Shown here: one piece after another, positions 1-7,908 of the stretch | Position numbering within the stretch: position 1 is the stretch's first letter | Layout of the letters: each line of letters begins with the position of its first letter | Origin: Opitutia bacterium | GTDB taxonomy: Bacteria; Verrucomicrobiota; Verrucomicrobiia; Opitutales; Opitutaceae | Reading direction: 5' to 3' | NCBI GenBank assembly: GCA_947474365.1 | Contig: CANJIU010000006.1 | Span: 1-64,000, forward strand | DNA length: 64,000 nucleotides | Translations under genes and position numbers: made by a program | The notes under the pieces: model-generated | What the model saw: only the letters and a program-made list of their open reading frames with translations | The model's database searches: none | Told to the model about the DNA's origin: nothing

Positions 1-129
1 AAGATCCAAGCCATCAAGTCAGACGCGCGGGGCTTCCGCAGCTTCGCCAACTATCGGGCGCGCATCCTCTTTCACTGCGGCAAACTCAGCCTCTTGCCGG
101 ATTTGCTCCGTCCCTCGGGCTGCCACTAA
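1..129 (+). mobile_element. ISL3-type transposase, C-terminal end
   Basis: The frame is open from the first base and ends in TAA at 127-129. The 42 residues seen include IKSDARGFRSFANYRARIL, which resembles the conserved end of ISL3-family (IS204/IS1001/IS1165) DDE transposases. Only the tail is inside the window, so whether the gene is intact cannot be judged. The 16 or so bases after the stop (GGGACAACCC is the clearest part) could be the right terminal inverted repeat. The reading frame that follows is the interrupted half of a DUF1501 gene, so the element appears to have inserted there. Family assignment is from motif memory. Confidence 0.6.
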
Positions 130-145
130 GAAACCGGGACAACCC

Positions 146-1111
146 AATTTCCAGATGAACACCGGCAACCGTTTCGGCGGTGAGCCCGGCATCGGTTCCT
201 GGGTGAGCTACGGTCTCGGCACCGAAAATCAGAATTTGCCGAGTTTTATCACGTTGCCGGAGGAAAGTTATCCGCAGGGCGGGGCGGCGAACTGGTCGAA
301 TGGTTTTCTCCCCGCCGCGCACCAAGGCACGCCGCTGCGCCCCAAGGGCTCGCCCATTCTCGATCTGTATCCGCCCGCCGGGACGACGCCCGACATGCAA
401 CGGGCCAGCCTTGATCTTCTTGCCGATTTGGACCGCGACCACCTCGCCGCGCATCCGGCCGCGGACGATCTCCGCGCCCGCCTCGACAGCTACGAGTTGG
501 CGTTCCGCATGCAGGCACAGGTGCCCGGGTTGCTCGACCTCGGGCAGGAGGACAAACGCACCCTCGAAGCCTACGGCGTCGGCCGCGAACCCACCGATGC
601 TTTTGGCCGCAAATGCCTGCTCGCCCGCCGGCTCATCGAGCGCGGCGTGCGGTTTGTGCAAGTGTGGAGTGGCGGTTGGGACAGCCACAACATGATCGCC
701 AACGCCCATACACAGCGCATCCGCTCCGTCGATCAGCCGATGACCGCACTTATCACCGACTTGAAGCAACGCGGACTCTTCGATTCCACGCTCGTGGTCT
801 GGGGCGGCGAGTTCGGCCGCTCGCCCGACAACAATGCCCGCGCTCGCGATGGCGGTTACGGTCGCGATCACAATGCCAAGGCGATGAATATTGTTTTCGC
901 GGGTGGGGGAGTGCAGGGCGGCCGTTATGTCGGCGCCACGGATGAGATCGGCGAAAAGGCGGCCGATTGCGTTCACCCCGTGCGCGACCTGCATGTCACG
1001 CTGCTGCACCTCCTCGGCCTCGACGACAACAAACTCACCTACTTCCACGGCGGCCGCTACAAACAGCTCAGTCAGACGGGCGGGCAGGTCATCAAGGAGG
1101 TCGTCGCGTGA
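146..1111 (+). pseudogene. DUF1501 protein, 5'-truncated by an insertion
   Basis: The frame reads NFQMNTG and then a GSWVSYGLGTENQNLP block, which is characteristic of DUF1501 proteins (sulfatase-like, usually about 450-480 residues with a twin-arginine signal). About 320 residues of the C-terminal two thirds are present, including the WDSHN and WGGEFGRSP motifs and a normal-looking end. The N-terminal third with its signal is absent, replaced directly by the end of the ISL3-type transposase. An internal ATG at 155 opens the frame, but a protein starting there would lack the export signal and part of the fold, so I treat it as a pseudogene. DUF1501 genes often sit beside DUF1800 or DUF1553 genes in Verrucomicrobia and Planctomycetes; no such partner is visible here. 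Confidence 0.75.
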
Positions 1112-1226
1112 ATTATTGGGCGTGCTATGTTTTACTCCCATTGGGAATTGTCCCCGGATCGTTTCGGTTGTAATAATTACTCTACCCGATTCCCGCCGGC
1201 AAGTGGAGCGCGCACGTCAGCGGAGG

Positions 1227-1444
1227 CACGGTGATTACCACGGTGCCAAGGCCCTGGCAGCCGCCGGGATCAAACGCAGTATGAGCCGGGCCGGAAATTG
1301 TTACTACAACGCCGCCACGCTCAGCTTGCCGTTTTCGACTATATCGAGACGTTCTACAACCCGACGAGGCGCCACAGCTCGCTTGGTTATGTTTCCCCTG
1401 TGGTTTTAGAAAAACAACAAACGCTAAACATCAAAGCCGCCTGA
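1227..1444 (+). pseudogene. IS3-type transposase (orfB) remnant with internal deletion
   Basis: Two pieces of an IS3-family integrase-core protein are visible in different frames. The first (frame of 1281) reads GIKRSMSRAGNCYYNAA. The second (frame of 1319) reads AQLAVFDYIETFYNPTRRH, then SSLGYVSPVV, and ends in TGA at 1442-1444. In intact relatives about 20-25 residues including the third catalytic acidic residue separate these pieces, so an internal deletion around 1312-1319 has removed it. The sequence just after the stop (TGTCCATTTTTTCGAGGCAA) could be the element's terminus. The 115 bases before it hold no recognisable gene. Confidence 0.65.
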
Positions 1445-1488
1445 ATTAGTGTCCATTTTTTCGAGGCAAGCCCAGTGCTCGGGAGATC

Positions 1489-3006
1489 TTAATGTTTGGA
1501 GTATTCTAAGCGATCGATGACTTTCCCGGTATCGTAGAGGAGGGTCTTGGGATAATAAGCCTCGTCAAAGGGGCGGGGGCGCGTCGGTCCACCCCAAGTT
1601 GAGCCTTCACGCCGCCCCCACTGCCGGCGCGCCCAGTGCGGGCCGCGCAGCGGATCCCGGGTGCGATTCATCCACAAGAGCAGTGTGTCGAGCAAACGCT
1701 CCCGCTGCGGCACGATTGCCAGGTCGTCGATCCGATTTTGAAGTTCGAGAGGATCGGTCGACAGATCGTAAAGTTCGTCCGTATCGAGCAGGTTGATGGC
1801 CAGCTTGTAGCGTCCGTCGAAGACAGTGCGCGTGGGTGCGAACGCGCCAAAGCCGTCGTGATCGATTTCGAACCGGTTGAATTCGAGAAAGACCTGATCG
1901 TTGGTGCGATGTGCCGGATTGCGCATCTGGGCCAGCAGCGATCGCCCTTGAAGCAGGTCCGGCACCGGCACCCCGAAGAAGTCGAGCAACGTTGGAACCA
2001 GATCGATGTGGGAGATCGGTGCCTTGGAAATCGCGCCGGCTGGGGACGCGCCCGGCCAGCGGACGATGAACGGAATGCGAACGATTTCCTCATACATGCA
2101 GGGGCCTTTGCCGTAGAGTCCGTGACTGCCGAACATGTCGCCGTGGTCGCTGGTATGGATGACCAAGGCCCCGGGAGTTTCTGCGTCGATTGTCTCCAGC
2201 ACCCGTCCCACTTGGGAGTCGCAAAAACTGTTGCACCCAAAATGCTGTGGATGCCGCAGGGCGGACGTGTCTCCGGCGCGAACCAAGTGGGACCGATGGG
2301 GCGCGGTGTGTCGGGCCCATTCTTGCTGAGAGCGAGGCTTGTTCGAAAGCGAGTCGTCCGCATTGGACACGGGAAAGAGGAATTCCTTGAACGCGCTGGC
2401 ATAGGGCTCCGGTGCGATGAACGGGTGATGGGGCTCGTCAATCGAAACGATCAGCAAGAACTCCTGATCGCGGTGGGCGCGGATGAATTCCCTCGCGCGT
2501 TCGGCGATGCGCCAGGCATGGGTGAATTCGGCGGTGATGCCGTGAGCGGCAACGTCCTTCGGCTCTAGCACCCGCCGCGACAGCGCGCGCGCTTCGTCGT
2601 TCGGCAGCGAGTCGAGGTAGTTTCGCCCGTCCATCCAGTAGGCCGGATCCCAGCCGCGCGGGCAACGGCCGTCGCCAAAGTAGTCACTGCCGTCCAGATG
2701 CCATTTGCCGATGTAGCCGGTCGCGAAACCGCGATCGCGTAGCCGCTGTCCCAGCGTGGGAATATCCAGGTGGGGCGCCATGTCGTTCCCGAGGACGCCG
2801 TTGCTGTGCGGAAAAAGGCCGGTGAGCAGCGCCGAGCGGGCCGGTCCGCAGACCGGGGCGCACGTGTAGGCGCCATCGAATCGCACCCCTTGGGCGGCCA
2901 GACGGTCGATGTGCGGCGTGCCGAGGGCCAAATCTGGCCGATAGCACCCGACGCAATTGGCGCCTTGGGTATCGATAAGGAAGAGGACCGTTTGTCGTTT
3001 TTCCAT
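1489..3006 (-). CDS. Sulfatase, apparently cytoplasmic
   Basis: A 505-residue type I sulfatase. The formylglycine motif C-x-P-x-R is CGPAR at residues 53-57, and the metal-binding Asp near the N-terminus lies in LFLIDTQG (about residue 12). The usual central and C-terminal features are present, including HTSDHGDMFGSHGLYGKG. The ATG at 3006 is chosen because translation starts directly with the first beta strand; the longer frame runs back into the AraC gene. There is no signal peptide, so the enzyme should act inside the cell, on imported sulfated sugars. It is the last gene of the probable operon, 20 bp after the AraC gene. The precise substrate cannot be told from sequence. Confidence 0.88.
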   Translation of the reverse strand: MEKRQTVLFLIDTQGANCVGCYRPDLALGTPHIDRLAAQGVRFDGAYTCAPVCGPARSALLTGLFPHSNGVLGNDMAPHLDIPTLGQRLRDRGFATGYIGKWHLDGSDYFGDGRCPRGWDPAYWMDGRNYLDSLPNDEARALSRRVLEPKDVAAHGITAEFTHAWRIAERAREFIRAHRDQEFLLIVSIDEPHHPFIAPEPYASAFKEFLFPVSNADDSLSNKPRSQQEWARHTAPHRSHLVRAGDTSALRHPQHFGCNSFCDSQVGRVLETIDAETPGALVIHTSDHGDMFGSHGLYGKGPCMYEEIVRIPFIVRWPGASPAGAISKAPISHIDLVPTLLDFFGVPVPDLLQGRSLLAQMRNPAHRTNDQVFLEFNRFEIDHDGFGAFAPTRTVFDGRYKLAINLLDTDELYDLSTDPLELQNRIDDLAIVPQRERLLDTLLLWMNRTRDPLRGPHWARRQWGRREGSTWGGPTRPRPFDEAYYPKTLLYDTGKVIDRLEYSKH

Positions 3007-3026
3007 GGAAAAGATCGTGTCGGCTT

Positions 3027-4106
3027 TCACTCGGAGCGCGGATCCCCACCGCCCGGGACGACGGAGGCTTTGCGGACAGACCGCCGATAAAGGGTCGGAG
3101 TTTGCTGCGTGATACGCTTGAACAGACGACAGAAATAAAACGGATCCTCGTAGCCCACCAGGCGCGCGATGTTCTCCACCTTGGTATCGGTCGCGGCGAG
3201 ATATTCGCACGCTTTGGCGACTCTTTGGCGGTTGAAAAAGCTCCGCGGGCTCTGGCCGGTGTGCTTGCGAAACTGCAGGGTGAAATACGCGTGGGACATC
3301 CCGGCGCTCGCCGCCAGTTCGTGGATGCTCACGTGGGCGCCGACGTTCTTGCGCATCATCGCGAGCGTGCGCTCGATGCGCGCCCCCGCGGATGCCTGCG
3401 GCGCGGAGCGCTGGCAGATCTGCCCGAAGAGATCGCCGAGGAGTTGATGCATCGCCGAGGAGGCCTGAACCAGGTTCTTGTAGGCCTGGCCCTCCTGGAA
3501 GGTGCCGAGGATTTTTTCGAAGTTCTCCACAAAGCGAAGGTCTGAGTCGACCGCGATGCAGACATGTTTTCCTCCGCCGCCAGTCAACACATCATAATAT
3601 TGCTGCGCGACCGTGCCGTTGAAATGGATCCAGTAGTAGGACCACGGCTGTTCGGGCTCCGCGGCATAGGCGTGAAACTCGAAGGGCCGCAGGAGCACGA
3701 AAGTGCCCCGGGTGATGCGGTACTGGCCCTGGCTGAGATCGAGGACGCCCTCCCCGTCGAGGCAGTACAGCAGCGTGAACGCCCAATCTCCGTTGGGCCG
3801 GGAAACCTTTTGTCCTTGGGCCCGGGGAAAATAACCGAGCCGACACGGCAACAGGGCCGCGGTCAGGGGCTGCCGGCTGGCCGATTCCACGATCTTGGTC
3901 GGCAACTTGAAGATCCGCTCGCCGGGAAAATCCTCCCGGCCAAGCACGGAGACGAGTTTGCGGCCGTTGAAATTGAAGACGCGCGTCTTGGGATCCGCCA
4001 TGTAGCCTTCGAGCGAAAAGGCCGTCGGATCCACGGGCGGCAGCACGCGGCTGCGCGGCTTGGCGGACGTGGCGCGAACGCGTTTCACTTTTGGGAGCGT
4101 GCTCAT
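3027..4106 (-). CDS. AraC-family transcriptional regulator
   Basis: A 359-residue regulator with an N-terminal cupin-like sensing domain (roughly residues 75-190, with GEGVLDLSQGQYRI and VLLRPFEFHAY) and a C-terminal double helix-turn-helix domain (about 250-345). The second HTH carries the family signature around GYEDPFYFCRLFKR. It starts 9 bp after the symporter stop, so it is almost certainly cotranscribed with it. A regulator of this family typically binds direct-repeat half-sites about 21 bp apart next to the -35 box, and exactly such sites occur upstream of three operons here (10868-10900, 10987-11019, 27860-27892). That this protein binds them is inference. If so it would activate its own operon in response to a sugar made by the pathway. 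Confidence 0.9.
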   Translation of the reverse strand: MSTLPKVKRVRATSAKPRSRVLPPVDPTAFSLEGYMADPKTRVFNFNGRKLVSVLGREDFPGERIFKLPTKIVESASRQPLTAALLPCRLGYFPRAQGQKVSRPNGDWAFTLLYCLDGEGVLDLSQGQYRITRGTFVLLRPFEFHAYAAEPEQPWSYYWIHFNGTVAQQYYDVLTGGGGKHVCIAVDSDLRFVENFEKILGTFQEGQAYKNLVQASSAMHQLLGDLFGQICQRSAPQASAGARIERTLAMMRKNVGAHVSIHELAASAGMSHAYFTLQFRKHTGQSPRSFFNRQRVAKACEYLAATDTKVENIARLVGYEDPFYFCRLFKRITQQTPTLYRRSVRKASVVPGGGDPRSE

Positions 4107-4115
4107 AAGACGATC

Positions 4116-5768
4116 CTAACCGGTGCGAGCCAACCGCCACAGCGCAAAATAGAAGACAACCGCCGCCACAGCGACCGTCACCGAGGCCACGCGCAAGCCA
4201 GACCACGGCGTCAGGTCCATCGCCGGTGAGGGCTTCACGTCAGCCTGCGGAGCTCTGGGCGCTGGCGAGACGGCCGGGATGACCTGGCCAACGACTAGCA
4301 TGAAGACGCACAAAAACAGCGTGTTGAGGGCGGCCAAGTGCAGCCAGTGAATGTGCACCGAAGATAGGCTGAAGCGGAACCCGAGGAAACCGTCGCCCCA
4401 AAGGCAATTCAGCAGGATCGACGTGAATACGCCGACAATCATTGAGGAGTTGGCCGCCCATGCTGGCACCCGCCGGCTGAGCATTCCCACGATGACCACG
4501 GCGAGGAGGGGCAACTTGAAGGCGGACATCACCTGCTTCATCATGGTGAAAATTCCTTCGGAGGATCCCCCCAGCAATCCGCTTGTGAAGATAGCGACAA
4601 AGACGATTACCACCGAGAAGAGCTTTCCGGCACGAACCATTTCATGGTCCGAGGATCCGGGTCGCAACCAGCCCCGGTAGAGATCGACGCTGAACATCGT
4701 TGAGACACTGTGCAGGCCGCCATTGAAAGCGCTGATTACGGACCCCAGGAAGACGGCGGCGAACACGCCGACGAGATAGGGTGGCAATACGGCGTCGACC
4801 AGCAGCGAATAGGCGAGGTCGCCGTTGCCGATGGCCGCCGGGCCGAACATCTCCGCGGCGATGATGCCGGGAATCACGAGGAAGAACGGTCCGAGCAGCT
4901 TGAGGCCGGCAGTGGCCAAAATTCCTTTTTGCGCCTCCGCAAAACTCTTCGCCCCGAAAGAGCGCTGCACGATCATCTGGTTGGTGCACCAGTAAAACAG
5001 GTTGATGAAAAGCATTCCCGTAAAAAGCGTGTCGAACGGCACGTTCGAGCGCGGCCCGCCCACCGGGTTAATCTTCCCCGCTTGGTGCTGCAGCACGCGG
5101 GCGAGGCCGGCGAGCAGGTCGCCATCGCCCAGCTTGAACAGCGCGAGCACCGGGATCAGCAGGCCGCATATTAGCAGACCGGCGCCGTAAAGCGTGTCGG
5201 ACAGGGCCACCGCCTTCATGCCGCCGAAGAGCACATAGCAGGTGCCGATGATGCCGATGCTCCACGCCATGAGCTGAAAGGAAGCCCTTTCCGAAATCCC
5301 CAGCTGGGTATGCACATGGAAAATCGTGCTCATCGCCACGCCCCCGGAATAGAGCACAAACGGCAGGATGTTCAGCGCGATGGCGACGATGAACACGATG
5401 CCCATAATCCGGCGCGACGTCGCGTCGAAGCGCTGCTCGAGGAACTGCGGCACCGTCGTGATGTTGCCCGACCAGTAGCGCGGCAGGAAATACCACGCCA
5501 TGGCGATCAGCGCAAAGACCGGCACCACCTCCCACGCCATGACCACGGCGCCGTGAATCGAGGCGGCGCCATTCAGGCCGATCAGTTGCTCCGTGGACAG
5601 GTTAGTCAGTAACAGCGCGCCGGCGACCTGGATCCACGGCAGCTTGCGGCCGGCGAGGAAATAGTCCTGCGAACTGGTGTTGTCCAAACCCCGCGTGCGC
5701 CACCACGCGGCGAACCCGACGAGGCCAGTGCACAGCGCGAACGAGGCAACCGTAAGTGAAAGATTCAT
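4116..5768 (-). CDS. Sodium:solute symporter (SSS/SLC5 family)
   Basis: A 550-residue integral membrane protein with about 14 hydrophobic segments. The N-terminal segment is followed by DYFLAGRKLPW, a hallmark of the SSS family, and further family motifs include LTNLSTEQLIGLNG and the conserved QMIVQRSFGAKS region. SLC5-type symporters import sugars, inositol or similar solutes with Na+. Its place between a GH42-like enzyme and a sugar-type AraC regulator, in an operon with a TonB receptor, suggests it carries the released, possibly still sulfated, sugar across the inner membrane. It begins 109 bp after the GH gene and ends 9 bp before the AraC gene. Confidence 0.9.
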   Translation of the reverse strand: MNLSLTVASFALCTGLVGFAAWWRTRGLDNTSSQDYFLAGRKLPWIQVAGALLLTNLSTEQLIGLNGAASIHGAVVMAWEVVPVFALIAMAWYFLPRYWSGNITTVPQFLEQRFDATSRRIMGIVFIVAIALNILPFVLYSGGVAMSTIFHVHTQLGISERASFQLMAWSIGIIGTCYVLFGGMKAVALSDTLYGAGLLICGLLIPVLALFKLGDGDLLAGLARVLQHQAGKINPVGGPRSNVPFDTLFTGMLFINLFYWCTNQMIVQRSFGAKSFAEAQKGILATAGLKLLGPFFLVIPGIIAAEMFGPAAIGNGDLAYSLLVDAVLPPYLVGVFAAVFLGSVISAFNGGLHSVSTMFSVDLYRGWLRPGSSDHEMVRAGKLFSVVIVFVAIFTSGLLGGSSEGIFTMMKQVMSAFKLPLLAVVIVGMLSRRVPAWAANSSMIVGVFTSILLNCLWGDGFLGFRFSLSSVHIHWLHLAALNTLFLCVFMLVVGQVIPAVSPAPRAPQADVKPSPAMDLTPWSGLRVASVTVAVAAVVFYFALWRLARTG

Positions 5769-5877
5769 GGGGTAGGTCCGAGCGTGAAGACTGGACGAGG
5801 GTGTCTCGATATCAATACGGGCGCGCAGCTATTCGCTGCCTGGGGGCTGAAGCCATGGTCGTGAAAGTTCCGCCGCC

Positions 5878-7785
5878 TCATTTGCCCTTCGCCTTGCGGC
5901 GTTCTTCGCGTTTCGCGGCGCGTGACGGCTGGTCGGCCGATACCTCGGCCTGGCGAATCGCCGGCTGGTCCGCCGCGGACTTCCACTCGGGCGGCGCGTC
6001 GCCGCGGTGGACTTCGATGAGGCCGAAAATGTCGTCTTTTTCATCCGCGTTGATCAGTGCAAGATCGCTTCCCCGAATTCCACCGCGGGCAAACACCGCA
6101 TCCTTGAGCGCGACAATTTCACTCTTCCATTTTCCATCCCCTGTGCCCGTGATGGAAAGCGCTGTCTGCATGGTGGCATGACCGGCATCGTAAACCAGTT
6201 TCCAGGAGGAGCCTGCCTGCGCGTCATACCAAAGCACGTGGATCGACATGATCTTGGGCTGGCGGTCTGCGGAAAAGCCGTCGTGCAGCTTGAAATACAT
6301 GCCATCTTTTCCGGAGGTGTGCTCAAACCCGCGCGCAAAGCGGGCATAAATGGAGGACGACTTGGTGAGGGTGCCTCCGACCCTCCACCGCGGAACCGAT
6401 GTTTCGTCGGCGTCGATCTGGTAGAGAAATCGGCTGTAGTTCTCCGCCCAAATATCCCAGCCCACGTCGTTGAATCCCGTTTGGGTGTCCCGTTGCCGGA
6501 CTTGGTCGAGGAGCAGACCGTTCTTGTCGTCCACCGCCGCGCCATACCTGGAATACTCGGCGCTGATTCTTAGCATGCGGTCGACGTTCGTCCGGTTCGC
6601 TTTCCCAAACCTGTCCTCCGGATACGCCTTGGTGTCGGCGGCATTCAGCCCCTTGTGCAGCGCACAGAATGCACCCGTGGCGGTTTTCGGATCGATCTGC
6701 CCGGCGTAGCGATTGAAGAAATAGAAGGAATAATCGAAGCCCTGCTGTTTGCAGGCGTCCATGGCGCCCTTGCTAATGTCCCACACGCTCTGCCCGCCAT
6801 TGAGCGCATTCACGGCGCCCCAATAGAAGTTGAGCGGAACGTTCAACTGATACCATGGCTTCTGCCAGGTCTGGTCCATTTCAGAACGCCGAAACAGCGT
6901 GAGTCCCTTGGGATCGATGAGGTAAGGGGTCCATTGATCATACAATGCCCGTTCGCCAGCCAGATGGTGCCCGCGGGACAGCGCTCCATTCTTGATCCCA
7001 AAGCTGCCGCCAACGTGGGTGGTCACCCATTCCCACTCCTTGAGGAAGCCTTCTTTGGCTTCAATCGCGTCTTCGTCCGAGCCGATGATTGGCCCGACGG
7101 CGTTGAAAAGCAGGTCGATTCGCGGCTGGGCAGGATCCTCCTGAAAGTGCTTCACGAACAAGGCGAAGGTCTCCAGGCGAAAGTCCCTCCAGGCGGGCGC
7201 ACTTCTGGGCAGGTCGTATTTCTTCTCGACCGCTGTGCCTTTGTAGGGGGTTTCGTCACCCGTGCACCCGGTCTTGATCTGGATGAAAGCGATGCGTTCC
7301 TGCTTTTCCCTGGGATAGGTGCGGATGTGCTTGGCCCATTCCGTGATCAGTCTCTGAAAATAGGTCCTGTAGGCGGGAGCCAGGTAGTACGGGTATCCAT
7401 TCCATTTTTCCGTGTGCTTCTCTTTCTCTCCCTTGGTCATCACCCTCGGCACGCCTTGAGCGTAAATCCAGTCCGGGGCCTCCGGGCCGGCTTCCAGGGA
7501 CAGATAAAGAAACATCTTTTGTCGGTGGGCTTTCTCCACCGCTCGATCCAAGCCACTCCAATCAAATACCCCCGGCTCACCTTCCACATTCGCCCACCTT
7601 TGGTTGAACGAAAACCCCTTCAGAAACGGGAACTCCTTCGGATCGAAAGTATCGCCCCGATCCCATACGCCGAAAGCGCTGGGGGGCGGTGCGGCCTTCG
7701 CCGGCGTCAGCGCCAGGGTGGCGAGCAGAGACAGAACACCGAGACGGCTTGCGCAGGTCGCGACGAGGGAAAGCTTGGTTTTCAT
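5878..7785 (-). CDS. GH42-like secreted glycoside hydrolase (paralogue 1 of 4)
   Basis: A 635-residue protein with a signal peptide ending near AKA (residue 31). The N-terminal half looks like a clan GH-A TIM barrel. It has AFGVWDRG near residue 36, then a 'W..VE...G.FDW..LD' pattern and a 'P.WIY..GVP' strand as in GH42 beta-galactosidases. Candidate catalytic residues are D177/E178 in GCTGDE and E302 in RSEMDQTW. The E302 position is kept in all four paralogues. A beta-sandwich-like C-terminal part and a basic tail follow. It lies between the TonB receptor gene and the symporter gene. Its closest relative in the window is the divergent gene at 11078. The GH42 link is by pattern only; a separate, undescribed family is possible. 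Confidence 0.7.
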   Translation of the reverse strand: MKTKLSLVATCASRLGVLSLLATLALTPAKAAPPPSAFGVWDRGDTFDPKEFPFLKGFSFNQRWANVEGEPGVFDWSGLDRAVEKAHRQKMFLYLSLEAGPEAPDWIYAQGVPRVMTKGEKEKHTEKWNGYPYYLAPAYRTYFQRLITEWAKHIRTYPREKQERIAFIQIKTGCTGDETPYKGTAVEKKYDLPRSAPAWRDFRLETFALFVKHFQEDPAQPRIDLLFNAVGPIIGSDEDAIEAKEGFLKEWEWVTTHVGGSFGIKNGALSRGHHLAGERALYDQWTPYLIDPKGLTLFRRSEMDQTWQKPWYQLNVPLNFYWGAVNALNGGQSVWDISKGAMDACKQQGFDYSFYFFNRYAGQIDPKTATGAFCALHKGLNAADTKAYPEDRFGKANRTNVDRMLRISAEYSRYGAAVDDKNGLLLDQVRQRDTQTGFNDVGWDIWAENYSRFLYQIDADETSVPRWRVGGTLTKSSSIYARFARGFEHTSGKDGMYFKLHDGFSADRQPKIMSIHVLWYDAQAGSSWKLVYDAGHATMQTALSITGTGDGKWKSEIVALKDAVFARGGIRGSDLALINADEKDDIFGLIEVHRGDAPPEWKSAADQPAIRQAEVSADQPSRAAKREERRKAKGK

Positions 7786-7908
7786 GGGAACTTTGGGAGG
7801 CGCGGTCGCCGGTCAGCGCGAGAGGCCGCGCCGCGGCTTACACTATTGGGGCAACTGGGAATCTCGATCATTCAATGCGTGTGCGCCCGACTTTGGCGCC
7901 GCGCGCGT

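Noticed and set aside
86..1141. Long minus-strand open frame opposite the DUF1501 fragment
   Set aside because: It mirrors the codon pattern of a high-GC gene and shows no recognisable protein motif, while the plus-strand frame has clear DUF1501 motifs.
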